The notes beneath the pieces were generated by a model. That model worked only from the letters and a program-made list of their open reading frames with translations. It did not search any database and was not told the DNA's origin. This document shows, piece after piece, positions 10,967 to 19,748 of a DNA stretch of 64,000 bases; the first letter of the stretch is position 1; each line of letters starts with the position of its first letter. The stretch covers positions 310,001-374,000 of the forward strand of contig NZ_JAAIYA010000003.1 of NCBI RefSeq assembly GCF_010894405.1, given 5' to 3'. The stretch comes from Pyxidicoccus caerfyrddinensis. GTDB taxonomy: Bacteria; Myxococcota; Myxococcia; Myxococcales; Myxococcaceae. The translations under genes and the position numbers were made by a program.

Positions 10967-13378
10967 ATGTTGAGCGACGTGAAGATGGACCTGCGGTACG
11001 CGCTGCGCACGATGCGCCAGTCGCCCGTGTTCACCGTGGCGGCGGTGTTGGTGCTGTCGCTGGGCATCGGCGCGACGACGGCGCTGTTCAGCGTGGTGGA
11101 CGCGGTGCTGCTGCGGCCACTGCCCTTCGCGGAGCCGGAGCGGGTGGTGATGCTCGGCTCGGACAAGGTGCAGCGCGTGCCTCCGCGCTACAGCCTGATG
11201 AGCTTCGATGACATCGCGCGCCAGTCCACGCAGCTGCGCGCGCTCACCGCGTATTCCAACAACCTCTTCAACCTCACCGGTGACGGGGACGCGCAGCAGC
11301 TGCGCGGCACGGTGGTGGCGGGCGACTTCTTCGGCGCCTTCGGGGTGCAGCCGCTGCTCGGGCGCACCTTCACGCCCCAGGAGCTGGCCACGCCGGTGGC
11401 GGTGCTGTCCTACGGCCAGTGGAAGTCCATGGGAGGCGGGGAGGACATCCTCGGCCGCTCGCTGACCTTGAGCGGCCAGCCCTACACAGTGGTGGGGGTG
11501 ATGCCGCCCTTCTTTCAGGTGCCCCAGGCGAACATCGCGGCGTGGGTGCCGTACGACAGCCAGCCGGGCGCGGCCACGTCCGAGGCGCGCACGCAGCGCG
11601 GCTACCGCGCGTTCAGCATCACCGGGAGGCTGGCGCCCGGCGCCTCGCTGGAGTCCGCGCGACAGGAGCTGGCGGCGCTCGCTCCGGACCTCCTGAAGGA
11701 GGACGCCGCCCAGGAGTTCGGGGTGGTGAGCTACGCGGAGCAGCTCACCCGCGACGTGCGCCTGGCGCTGTGGGTGCTGCTGGGCGCGGTGGCGCTGGTG
11801 CTGCTCCTGGCGGCGGCCAACGTGGCACATCTACAATTGGCGCGCGCGGCGTCGAGGCAGCGGGAGCTGGGCATCCGCGTGGCGCTCGGCGCGGGGCGGG
11901 GGCGGCTGGTGCGGCAGCTCCTCACGGAGAGCCTGATGCTGGCGCTGCTGGGCGGCCTGGGCGGCGTGCTGCTGGCCCTGTGGGGCACGGACTTGTTGTT
12001 GGCCCTGGGCGCCAATGCACTGCCGCGCGGTGATGGCGTGGCGGTGCAGGGACGGGTGCTCCTCTTCTCGCTGGCGGTGACGCTGCTGACGGGTGTGGGC
12101 GTGGGGCTCGTGCCCGCGCTGCAGCGCAGCCAGCTCAGCCCGGGGACGGTGCTGGGCCGGGGTGCCACCGAGGCGACGCGGGGGCGGGCGCACGCGGTGC
12201 TGGTGGTGGCGGAGGTGGCGCTGGCGCTGGTGCTCATCACCGGCGCGGGGCTGATGCTCAAGAGCTTCTGGCGCCTGCAGCAGGTGGACCCGGGGCTGGA
12301 CCCGGAGGGCGTCTTCGTCGCGCGGCTGTCGCTGTCGAGGGACCGCTACCAGGAGCAGGGACGGGCGGCGGCCTTCTATCGGGACTTCATGGCCCGGCTC
12401 GCCGCGCGCCCGGAGGTGGCCGCCGCGGGCGTGGGCACGAGTCTGCCGGGGGGCTGGGACATCCGCCGCTCGGGCTACTGGGTGGAGGGGACGCCGGACA
12501 ATTCCAACCGGCCCAACGCCCTCGTCAACACGTCCACACCGGGCTTCCTGGAGGCGCTGCGGGTGCCGCTGCTCGCGGGCCGCCGGCTCACCGTCGCGGA
12601 CAAGGCGGATGCGTCGCAGGTGATGGTGGTGAGCGAGCGCTTCGCCCGCGACGTCTTCCCGGGGCAGGACCCGCTGGGCCGCAGGGTGACGCTCGGCGGC
12701 GACGACGCGCAGGGCAACCCCCTGTGGCTGACGGTGGTGGGCGTGGTGGGGGACGTGCCGTATGCCGGGGTGGAGGCTGGCCAGGAGCCCACGGTGTACG
12801 TGCCCATGGACCAGGGCGGGCAGGGGTACTTCGCGGGCGGGCCGCTCGTGGTGCGGGCCGCCCCGGGCCTGGCGCCCCTGGCGCTGGAGGCCGTGGTGCG
12901 CGAGGAGCTGCGCGCGGTGGACTCGACGGTGGCGCTCGCGCAGCCCACCACGATGGAGGACCGGCTGGCGACGGACCTGTCCCGGCCCCGCTTCCGCACG
13001 GTGCTGCTGGGGGCCTTCGGCGTGCTGGCGCTGGTGCTGGCCGCGGTGGGCATCTACGGCGTGATGTCCTACGCGGTGGCGCAGCGCTCGCACGAGATGG
13101 GCGTGCGGATGGCGCTGGGCGCTCAGCGCGCGGACGTGCTGCGGCTGGTGGTGGGTCAGGCGCTGCGGCGGGTGGGGCTGGGGCTCGGGCTGGGCCTGGG
13201 CGGGGCGCTGGCGGCGCATCGGGTGATGGAGGGGTTGCTGTATGGCGTGGGCTCGCTCGACCTCTCCGTGCTCGCCGCCGTGGCGTTGCTGCTATTGGCC
13301 ACCGCCTGGCTGGCGAGCTGGCTGCCGGCGCGTCGGGCGGCCAGCGTGGACCCGGCCATCGTCCTTCGTCGCGGCTGA
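10967..13378 (+). CDS. ADOP/MacB-type ABC permease 3
   Basis: An 803-aa double-length permease with N-terminal helix (VAAVLVLSLGIGATTALFSV), two periplasmic domains and two groups of three TM helices (around residues 265-370 and 685-795). ATG 10967 has GGGAGG six bases upstream. It is clearly homologous to permeases 1 and 2 but much more diverged, so the first duplication is older. It follows the variant ATPase by 30 bases and may be that ATPase's dedicated partner. Confidence 0.85.
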   Translation: MLSDVKMDLRYALRTMRQSPVFTVAAVLVLSLGIGATTALFSVVDAVLLRPLPFAEPERVVMLGSDKVQRVPPRYSLMSFDDIARQSTQLRALTAYSNNLFNLTGDGDAQQLRGTVVAGDFFGAFGVQPLLGRTFTPQELATPVAVLSYGQWKSMGGGEDILGRSLTLSGQPYTVVGVMPPFFQVPQANIAAWVPYDSQPGAATSEARTQRGYRAFSITGRLAPGASLESARQELAALAPDLLKEDAAQEFGVVSYAEQLTRDVRLALWVLLGAVALVLLLAAANVAHLQLARAASRQRELGIRVALGAGRGRLVRQLLTESLMLALLGGLGGVLLALWGTDLLLALGANALPRGDGVAVQGRVLLFSLAVTLLTGVGVGLVPALQRSQLSPGTVLGRGATEATRGRAHAVLVVAEVALALVLITGAGLMLKSFWRLQQVDPGLDPEGVFVARLSLSRDRYQEQGRAAAFYRDFMARLAARPEVAAAGVGTSLPGGWDIRRSGYWVEGTPDNSNRPNALVNTSTPGFLEALRVPLLAGRRLTVADKADASQVMVVSERFARDVFPGQDPLGRRVTLGGDDAQGNPLWLTVVGVVGDVPYAGVEAGQEPTVYVPMDQGGQGYFAGGPLVVRAAPGLAPLALEAVVREELRAVDSTVALAQPTTMEDRLATDLSRPRFRTVLLGAFGVLALVLAAVGIYGVMSYAVAQRSHEMGVRMALGAQRADVLRLVVGQALRRVGLGLGLGLGGALAAHRVMEGLLYGVGSLDLSVLAAVALLLLATAWLASWLPARRAASVDPAIVLRRG

Positions 13379-13420
13379 CGCCGCCCGTTTTCTGGCGCAT
13401 TCTTGCCCTGGGTAACCTCC

Positions 13421-14854
13421 GTGTCCGAGCCTCTTCCCCAAGTCCCGACTCCCCCCGCCCCCGCGCCGGCGTCCACCGCCCGGCCCTCCCGCATCCTCAT
13501 CGCCGATGACCAGGCCGACGTGCTGGAAGCGCTGCGGCTGCTGCTCAAGCGCGATGGGTACTCCGTCGTCACCTCCCAGTCGCCCCAGGGTGCGCTGGCG
13601 ACCTTGGAATCGGAGGACGTGGACCTGGTCCTGATGGACCTGAACTACGCGCGCGACACGACGTCCGGGCGCGAGGGCATGGACCTGCTGGGCCGCATCC
13701 GCGCGCAGGACGCGGCGCTGCCGGTGGTCGTGATGACGGCCTGGGGCAGCGTGGAGGGCGCGGTGGAGGCCATGCGCGGCGGCGCGCGCGACTACGTGCA
13801 GAAGCCGTGGGACAACACGCGCCTGCTGGCCACGCTGCGCACGCAACTGGAGCTGGGTCGGGCGCTGAAGCGCAGCCGGCGGCTGGAGGAGGAGAACCAG
13901 CACCTGCGCCGCGGCCAGGGTGGCCTGCCCACCATGGTGTCCGAGTCGCGCGCCATGCAGCCCATCCGCCGCTTGATTGAGCGCGTGGCCCCGTCTGGCG
14001 CCAACGTGCTGGTGACGGGCGAGCACGGTACGGGCAAGGAAGTGGTGGCGCGCCTGCTCCACGCGTCCTCGACGCGGGCGGACCGGCCCTTCGTGGCGGT
14101 GAACTCGGGTGGCCTGTCCGAGGGCGTCTTCGAGAGCGAGCTGTTCGGCCACGTGAAGGGCGCCTTCACCGACGCGAAGACGGACCGCATCGGCTGCTTC
14201 GAGCTGGCGGACGGTGGCACGCTCTTCCTGGACGAGATTGGCAACATGCCGCTGTCGCAGCAGGCGAAGCTCTTGCGCGTGCTGCAGACGGGCGAGCTGC
14301 ACCCGGTGGGCTCGTCGAAGACGCGGCGGGTGGACGTGCGCGTGGTGAGCGCCACCAACGTGGACCTGTCCAAGGCGGTGACGGAGGGGCGCTTCCGCGA
14401 GGACCTCCTCTACCGTCTCAACACGGTGGAGCTGCAGTTGCCGGCGCTGCGCGAGCGGCGCGAGGACATTCCCCTGCTCGCGTCGCACTTCCTGGCGGAG
14501 CACGGCCGGCGCTATGGGCGGCCCACGATGCGGCTGTCTCCGGGAGCGCTGGAGGCGCTGCTGTCGTACGCGTGGCCGGGCAACGTGCGCGAATTGGAGC
14601 ACGCGGTGGAGCGCGCGCTCCTGATGGCGGCGGGCGACGAGGTGACGGCGGAGGACCTGCTGCTCAAGCGGGCGACGCGTGAGGGTGCGTCTCGGCTGGA
14701 GGAGATGACGCTGGAAGAGGTGGAGCGCTACCTCATCGAGCGCGCGCTGGCGCGGCACGAGGGCAACGTGAGCGAGGCGGCCAAGGGGCTGGGCCTGTCG
14801 CGCAGCGCGCTGTACCGGCGGCTGCAGCACTACGGAATCAAGGGAGCTCGGTGA
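13421..14854 (+). CDS. NtrC-family sigma-54-dependent response regulator (GAFTDA variant)
   Basis: Domains in order: a receiver (ILIADDQADVLEALR, phosphoacceptor Asp in LVLMDLNYA, switch Thr in VVMTAW, Lys in YVQKPW), an AAA+ domain with Walker A GEHGTGKE and Walker B GGTLFLDEIG, and a Fis-type HTH at the C-terminus (NVSEAAKGLGLSRSALYRRL). The loop that contacts sigma-54 reads GAFTDA, not GAFTGA. A short insertion (RDTTSGREG) follows the phosphoacceptor. GTG 13421 is chosen; TTG 13403 is an in-frame alternative and neither has a clear ribosome-binding site. It overlaps the kinase start by four bases. It is the likely activator of the sigma-54 promoter at 3259. Confidence 0.85.
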   Translation: MSEPLPQVPTPPAPAPASTARPSRILIADDQADVLEALRLLLKRDGYSVVTSQSPQGALATLESEDVDLVLMDLNYARDTTSGREGMDLLGRIRAQDAALPVVVMTAWGSVEGAVEAMRGGARDYVQKPWDNTRLLATLRTQLELGRALKRSRRLEEENQHLRRGQGGLPTMVSESRAMQPIRRLIERVAPSGANVLVTGEHGTGKEVVARLLHASSTRADRPFVAVNSGGLSEGVFESELFGHVKGAFTDAKTDRIGCFELADGGTLFLDEIGNMPLSQQAKLLRVLQTGELHPVGSSKTRRVDVRVVSATNVDLSKAVTEGRFREDLLYRLNTVELQLPALRERREDIPLLASHFLAEHGRRYGRPTMRLSPGALEALLSYAWPGNVRELEHAVERALLMAAGDEVTAEDLLLKRATREGASRLEEMTLEEVERYLIERALARHEGNVSEAAKGLGLSRSALYRRLQHYGIKGAR

Positions 14855-16215
14855 AGCAGAAGCGCGGGCCGCCGCAGCATGACTTGCAGGTGCTCGGCCT
14901 CGCGTGGCTCGCGGGCCTGCCGGGCTCGGTGGCGTCGCTCGTGCTGGTGTGGCTGGGGGACTTCTCCGCCAAGGTGCAGTGGACGCTGACCACGCTGGTG
15001 GTGGGCATGTTCCTGGGCGTGGGGCTGCTGGTGCGCGAGCGGGTGATGCGGCCGCTGCACGCGGTGGCGAACCTGTTGGCCGCGCTGCGCGAGGGGGACT
15101 ACTCCGTGCGCGGCCGGGGCGCGCGAGGTGGCGACGCGCTGGGCGAGGTGCTGCTGGAGGTCAACGCGCTGGGCGACACGCTGCGCGAGCAGCGGCTGGG
15201 AGCGCTGGAGGCGGGCGCGCTCCTGGAAGCGGTGATGGAGGAAATCGACGTCGGCGTGCTGGCCTTCGACGGCGAGGGCACGCTGAAGCTCGTGAATCGC
15301 GCGGGTGAGCGGCTGCTGGGACAGTCGCGCCAGCAGCTGATGGGGAAGGGCGCGGGCACGCTGAACCTGACGGACCTGCTGGAGGGCCCGGCGCCCCGGA
15401 GGCTGACGCGCAGCTTCGCGGAGGAGGGCGGCCCGTATGAATTGCGGCGCGGCACGTTCCGCCAGGGCGGCCTGCCGCACACGCTGGTGGTGCTGGCGGA
15501 CCTGCGGCTGGCGCTGCGCGAGCAGGAGCGCGAGGCGTGGCGCCGGCTGGTGCGGGTGCTGAGCCACGAAATCAACAACTCGCTGGCGCCGATTGGCTCC
15601 ATTGCGGAGGCGCTGCGCGACACGCTGGTGATGCAGCCGCGTCCATCGGACTGGGAGGACGACGCGAAGAGCGGGCTGGGCATCATCGCCCGTCGCTCGG
15701 AGTCGCTGGGGCGCTTCATGTCGGCCTACGCGCGGCTGGCGCGGCTTCCGCCTCCGGCGCTGGCGGACGTGGAGGTGGACGGCTGGGTGCGGCGGGTGGC
15801 GGCGCTGGAGAAGCGCCGGCCGGTGGGCGTGCGCGCGGGGCCGGCGCTGGTGTTGAGCGGGGACGTGGACCAGTTGGAGCAGCTCCTCATCAACCTGGTG
15901 CGCAACGCGGTGGACGCGGTGCAGTCGGTGCCGGATGGGGGCGAGGTCTGGGTGTCCTGGGCGGTGCTGACGCCGGGCGCGGTGGAGGTCTGGGTGGAGG
16001 ACGAGGGCCCGGGCCTCGTGGACTCCGGCAACCTCTTCGTGCCGTTCTTCACGACGAAGCCGCAGGGCAGCGGCATCGGCCTCGCGCTGAGCCGGCAGAT
16101 TGCGGAGGCGCACGGCGGAGGACTTCGGCTGGAGAACCGCCCCGAGGGACGCGGGTGCCGCGCGCGGCTGAAGCTGCCGTTGGACACGCCAGGGTTGGCG
16201 GTGGGACAGAGTTGA
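14851..16215 (+). CDS. Sensor histidine kinase, NtrY-like
   Basis: A 454-aa membrane kinase. Two TM helices (about residues 13-35 and 44-62) leave only a very short periplasmic loop, followed by a HAMP-like linker, a PAS domain (about 122-215), a HisKA helix with SHEINNSLAPI (phospho-His about 239), and a HATPase domain with N-box LINLVRNAVDAV, G1 VEDEGPGL and G2 GSGIGLALS. The HEINNSLAPI form is typical of kinases paired with exporter-linked NtrC regulators. Start is GTG 14851, with GGGAG upstream and GTGA overlap with the regulator stop. With almost no periplasmic domain, it probably senses through the membrane or the PAS domain. Confidence 0.9.
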   Translation: MKQKRGPPQHDLQVLGLAWLAGLPGSVASLVLVWLGDFSAKVQWTLTTLVVGMFLGVGLLVRERVMRPLHAVANLLAALREGDYSVRGRGARGGDALGEVLLEVNALGDTLREQRLGALEAGALLEAVMEEIDVGVLAFDGEGTLKLVNRAGERLLGQSRQQLMGKGAGTLNLTDLLEGPAPRRLTRSFAEEGGPYELRRGTFRQGGLPHTLVVLADLRLALREQEREAWRRLVRVLSHEINNSLAPIGSIAEALRDTLVMQPRPSDWEDDAKSGLGIIARRSESLGRFMSAYARLARLPPPALADVEVDGWVRRVAALEKRRPVGVRAGPALVLSGDVDQLEQLLINLVRNAVDAVQSVPDGGEVWVSWAVLTPGAVEVWVEDEGPGLVDSGNLFVPFFTTKPQGSGIGLALSRQIAEAHGGGLRLENRPEGRGCRARLKLPLDTPGLAVGQS

Positions 16216-16284
16216 CTCTGCATCGACTCCCTCACCCCGCGGGGCAGCCTCGGAGGAGCAAGGTGCGGCGCTAGCATTGCCCGC

Positions 16285-17364
16285 ATGTCCCTGGCGATTA
16301 CCGGGCTGGGCATGGTGTCCACGTTGGGCCATGACGTGGTCTCGGGTTGCGCGGCGCTCCGCTGCGGAATGGCCCGTCCCAGTCCGCTCGAGCTCCAGGT
16401 CGTATCATCGGGCGATACGCCGGGAGTGGAGCCCGTCATGGGACATCCGCTCCGGGGACTCAGCGATGGGTTCGTGGGCCTGGGGCTGTATGCGCTCCTC
16501 GTGCAGGAAGCCATCCGGGACCTCGTCGTCTATTCAGGGCTCGCTTCGGATGATGGGGGCGCTTGGGAAAGCACCGCCTTGTTCCTCTGCATTTCAGCGG
16601 CTCGAGCTCCCGAGCAGGAGGGCCCGGAGCTTCTCCTTCAGGAGTGGCTCGCCCCGCTGGTGGTCCGACGCACCCGACTGCCCATCCGAACGAATGCGCA
16701 GAAGGTATTCCCATACGGGAACGTCGCGGTGCTGGCGGCGATGGCAGAAGCGTCGAAGGCAATCGCCGCAGGCCAGTTCGAGCGGGTGCTCATCGTGGGT
16801 GTGGACAGCCTCACGAGTGACCTGGGCGTGCTCGAAGCGCTGGCCATGCGTCGGCGGCTCAAGACCGCCGAGCACCCGGTGGGCTTCATGCCGGGTGAGG
16901 CGGCGGCGGCCGTGCTGGTCGAGCATGAGGCCGTGGCGCGAAGACGGGGCGCCCGGATTGAAGCGCGTGTCGAAGCACTCCGCGTGAGCGGCACGCCCGA
17001 AGCTGGAGCGCCGGTGGAGGGGTCTCCTCCCATGATGCGCCTGGTCGGAGCCGTCGAAGGCACCCTGGCCCAGGCCACCCGGGTCGGGGATGTGTACGGC
17101 GACCTCAATGGCGAGGAGTCTCGTGCCATGGAGTGGGGCACCGCCCTGGCGCGCCTTCGTGAAGGGCCCGTGCTGGCCGAGGCCCGGACGCATTGGCCGG
17201 CGGTGTCCCTGGGCGACACCGGGGCCGCCAGTGGAGCCATCTCGGTCGCCGCGGCAACGCGCTCGTTCGTCAGGAAGTACGCGCGTGGAAACGAAATCCT
17301 CGTCTGGTCCAGGTCGGATTCCGGCGCGGTGGCCTCGGGCCTTCTCGTCCGTCCAAGGGAGTGA
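16285..17364 (+). CDS. Beta-ketoacyl synthase homologue lacking the catalytic triad
   Basis: A 359-aa thiolase-fold protein. The family is recognisable from the N-terminal AITGLGMVSTLG, the helix AAMAEASKAIAAGQFERVLIVGVDSL, the FMPGEAAAAVLVE motif and the C-terminal glycine-rich end. The active site is not conserved. Where ketoacyl synthases have the nucleophilic Cys (before AAMAEA) the sequence is VFPYGN; the HGTGT histidine region reads YGDLNGEE; and the second histidine (GH-x-x-x-A-x-G) is replaced by GDTGAASG. It is therefore probably not an enzyme. It leads a tight operon, six bases ahead of an AHH nuclease gene with two immunity genes behind it. Related KS-like genes occur in type VI effector clusters, so a chaperone or adaptor role is inferred. 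Confidence 0.75.
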   Translation: MSLAITGLGMVSTLGHDVVSGCAALRCGMARPSPLELQVVSSGDTPGVEPVMGHPLRGLSDGFVGLGLYALLVQEAIRDLVVYSGLASDDGGAWESTALFLCISAARAPEQEGPELLLQEWLAPLVVRRTRLPIRTNAQKVFPYGNVAVLAAMAEASKAIAAGQFERVLIVGVDSLTSDLGVLEALAMRRRLKTAEHPVGFMPGEAAAAVLVEHEAVARRRGARIEARVEALRVSGTPEAGAPVEGSPPMMRLVGAVEGTLAQATRVGDVYGDLNGEESRAMEWGTALARLREGPVLAEARTHWPAVSLGDTGAASGAISVAAATRSFVRKYARGNEILVWSRSDSGAVASGLLVRPRE

Positions 17365-17370
17365 GCACGC

Positions 17371-18288
17371 ATGGCCTCCAGCGACAGCCATCTGGGTTGG
17401 GACCCGAAGACGCTCAACCACCCGGACCGACCTTCCGGCTTCGGTTGCCTGTGGCGGCACACCCTCACGGACAATGCCGGGTGGAGTTCCCATCCGTGCA
17501 ATCACATGACCAATGGCTACAGGGTGTCCCTGGCGGAGCGCAGCGCGCTCTACAACAAGGACCACTCGAAGATTGCCCGGCGGATGAAGCTCATTGATGA
17601 GGACTTCGGACTGGACGGCAAGGCGCAGAAGCGCATCTGGAGGCGCTTCCCCGTCAGTGGGAACTCGGAGCGCAAGCTCACGCTCGATGACTTCATCAAG
17701 AAGGCGAGGAAGTCGCTCACCTGGCTGCGCCGTGGGCCGGAAGGATGGCACCTCGGGGTGAAACATCTCGCCCATGTTCCCAGGCAGCTGTTGAGGGTGG
17801 GCAATCGGCCCAACTTCCAGCCTCGCCAGAACAAGGCGCTGGGCGGCTATGGCGCCTTCTATCCGTACGAGCACAACTACCACCACCTCATCCCCATCGG
17901 AGCCGTCGAGAACTGGGTCATCGGGAACGGGGCTTCCGGCAGCCCGTCGCGCTCCGACCTGGTGGTGAAGCTCGTCCTCATCTCGCGATGGAACATCCAC
18001 AATGAGAAGAACATGATGCTCCTGCCCCAGCAGGAGTTCGAATCGCTCATCGTGGGACTGCCGGCCCACTGTCCATGGGGTGTGCCGGCGCACAAGGCGT
18101 ACCAGGTCTCACTCAAAAAGAGGCTGCGTGACCTCAGGAAGTCTCTTGACGCCGCCATCCTGCAGAAGAGGCACCCGAAGGATCTCAAGGCCAAAATCCT
18201 CGACAACCTGAACTCCTTGTCGGTGGAGCTGCTGGAGCAGGTCAAGACCATGAAGGCCGGTGTTCAGCTCACGGCCGCCAACGTCTGA
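17371..18288 (+). CDS. AHH-type (HNH/EndoVII fold) nuclease toxin
   Basis: A 305-aa soluble protein without signal peptide or PAAR/VgrG domain. The C-terminal half carries the AHH nuclease pattern: YHHLIP at residues 170-175, N-x-x-N-x-x-N-M-M-L-L-P around 208-219, and PAHKAYQ around 239-245 with the last conserved His at 241. These are metal and catalytic positions of the HNH/EndoVII superfamily, so DNA or RNA cleavage in a target cell is inferred. Near the N-terminus it has C26-x3-H30 and H41-x-C43-x-H45, a pattern also present in the otherwise different toxin at 60078. The next genes encode Imm11 and Imm49 family proteins. GGGAG lies about nine bases before the ATG. Confidence 0.75.
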   Translation: MASSDSHLGWDPKTLNHPDRPSGFGCLWRHTLTDNAGWSSHPCNHMTNGYRVSLAERSALYNKDHSKIARRMKLIDEDFGLDGKAQKRIWRRFPVSGNSERKLTLDDFIKKARKSLTWLRRGPEGWHLGVKHLAHVPRQLLRVGNRPNFQPRQNKALGGYGAFYPYEHNYHHLIPIGAVENWVIGNGASGSPSRSDLVVKLVLISRWNIHNEKNMMLLPQQEFESLIVGLPAHCPWGVPAHKAYQVSLKKRLRDLRKSLDAAILQKRHPKDLKAKILDNLNSLSVELLEQVKTMKAGVQLTAANV

Positions 18289-18299
18289 ACCGTGAACCT

Positions 18300-18887
18300 A
18301 TGCCCTATTTCTATTACACATTCGGACATGCCCTGGACCCGCGCGCGGTGGAGATCGTCGACCTGCCGGACAAGGTCGAGACTTATGTCTACCTGAGCGA
18401 TGGCATTCCCTGTGCCTCCTACCTGCCGCCGACGACCGAGCTCAGCCTGTACGAAGAGGCTGGCGACATGCTCACGGACTTCATCGACAACCCGGACCGT
18501 ATGCTCTACGCGTCCCAGCGTGTACAAGCCGTCTTGAAGGAGCGGGGGCTGGTGGGTACCGCTGTCGAGCTACTGCCCTTCAATCTCCTGGACAAGCGCG
18601 GCCGCCGCGTCCGTGAGCCCTACGTCATCGTCAATCCGCTGGTACGGGTGCCGTGTCTGGATTTCGAGCGCTCGAAGTATCGGCGCTACACCAGCGACCC
18701 GAACGAGCTCGCGGAGGTCAAGTTGCTGTGCGTCCGTGAGGAGGCCGTCCCCGACAACGCCCAGCTCTTTCGCCTCGGCGAGCTCCCGAGGCTCATGGTG
18801 CTGCGCTCCGACCTGCTCGAAGCCTTCCAGCAAGCCGGGCTCACGGGGCTCGCGGTCAACCCAGCGGGCAAGACGATTCCAGGCTGA
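18300..18887 (+). CDS. Imm11-family (DUF1629) immunity protein
   Basis: A 195-aa cytoplasmic protein. It has the Imm11 features: a central ELLPFNLLDKRG segment leading to YVIVNPLVRVPCLDFERS, then LFRLGELPRLMVLRSDLL and a C-terminal GLTGLAV. The family neutralises nuclease toxins of polymorphic and type VI systems, and this gene lies 11 bases after an AHH nuclease. It is the same length as the Imm11 protein at 60938 but low in identity, as expected if each fits its own toxin. Confidence 0.75.
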   Translation: MPYFYYTFGHALDPRAVEIVDLPDKVETYVYLSDGIPCASYLPPTTELSLYEEAGDMLTDFIDNPDRMLYASQRVQAVLKERGLVGTAVELLPFNLLDKRGRRVREPYVIVNPLVRVPCLDFERSKYRRYTSDPNELAEVKLLCVREEAVPDNAQLFRLGELPRLMVLRSDLLEAFQQAGLTGLAVNPAGKTIPG

Positions 18888-18899
18888 GGCCTCCCGTTC

Positions 18900-19634
18900 A
18901 TGGACACGGTCCTCGACAACCTCCTCTTCCTCCTGGGCCAGCGAATGCCCCGGCTCCAGTCGTCGTCGGCGAAGCCGGACGCGAAGCTGACACTCGAGAC
19001 CGCGTCCCTCTGGCGGCAGTACGGCTGCGGGTTGCTGCTGTCCGAGCTGGACGAGGATGGCTTCCGTGACGGCCTCGAACAGGCGGCGACGCTCTACCAG
19101 GGCCTGCTGAGGCGCCGGAGCGCGTGCTCCGAGTTCGACCAGTACTACCTCGCGCGCAGCAAGGGCGAACCGCTCTTCGATGCCATCACCGTGGGGGCGT
19201 GGGAGCGGGCCAGGGACCTCGCGGCGGCGATGACGCCGACCTGGATGCCGCGGATGGAGGCCGAAGAGGACTTCCACTACTTCGGCGGACTCATCTCCCT
19301 GCTCCTCCAGCGCAAGGACCTGGACGCGGGGCTGGCGGCCTTCGAGCGCTGCCTCCAGGGCGGGCAGTCCTTCCGGTTCGACACCCTGAAGGCCCTGGCC
19401 ACCGAGGACGAGCAGGCCTTCGACGCGGGTCTGCAGGGGATGATCTCCGAGCAGGCGGCCTGGATGGAGCGGCAGCAGCGCTCCGGCGTCTTCGACCCCT
19501 ACCTCCACAAGACGTCCGCCTTTGTCTTCGTCGAAGGCGCGGCGCTCGTCCTCCTGGCAAGGAGCCGAGCGCTGAAGACGCAGGCGTCGTACCGCCTCAT
19601 CCCCGCGCCCGCGCTGGAAGCCGCCGGTCGGTAG
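18900..19634 (+). CDS. Imm49-family immunity protein
   Basis: A 244-aa helical protein. It matches the Imm49 pattern as I know it: RARDLAAAMTP, EEDFHYFGGLISLLLQRKD, a repeated D-x-x-AF-D-AGL region, and the C-terminal FVEGAALVLLARSRAL...YRLIPAPALE. It lies 12 bases after the Imm11 gene and is the last gene of the operon. Two unrelated immunity families behind one nuclease suggest either broader protection or an inherited orphan immunity gene. The start is ATG 18900, close to a GAGG. Confidence 0.7.
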   Translation: MDTVLDNLLFLLGQRMPRLQSSSAKPDAKLTLETASLWRQYGCGLLLSELDEDGFRDGLEQAATLYQGLLRRRSACSEFDQYYLARSKGEPLFDAITVGAWERARDLAAAMTPTWMPRMEAEEDFHYFGGLISLLLQRKDLDAGLAAFERCLQGGQSFRFDTLKALATEDEQAFDAGLQGMISEQAAWMERQQRSGVFDPYLHKTSAFVFVEGAALVLLARSRALKTQASYRLIPAPALEAAGR

Positions 19635-19748
19635 TCCATGACCGGGTGGAATTTGGAGCCTCGCGGAAGCCGTCCCTAGGATGGCGCCCTGTAGCGGGCC
19701 GTGGCCGGGAACTTCCGTGGCCGGGTCCGTTCTTCTGGGGTGAATGTC

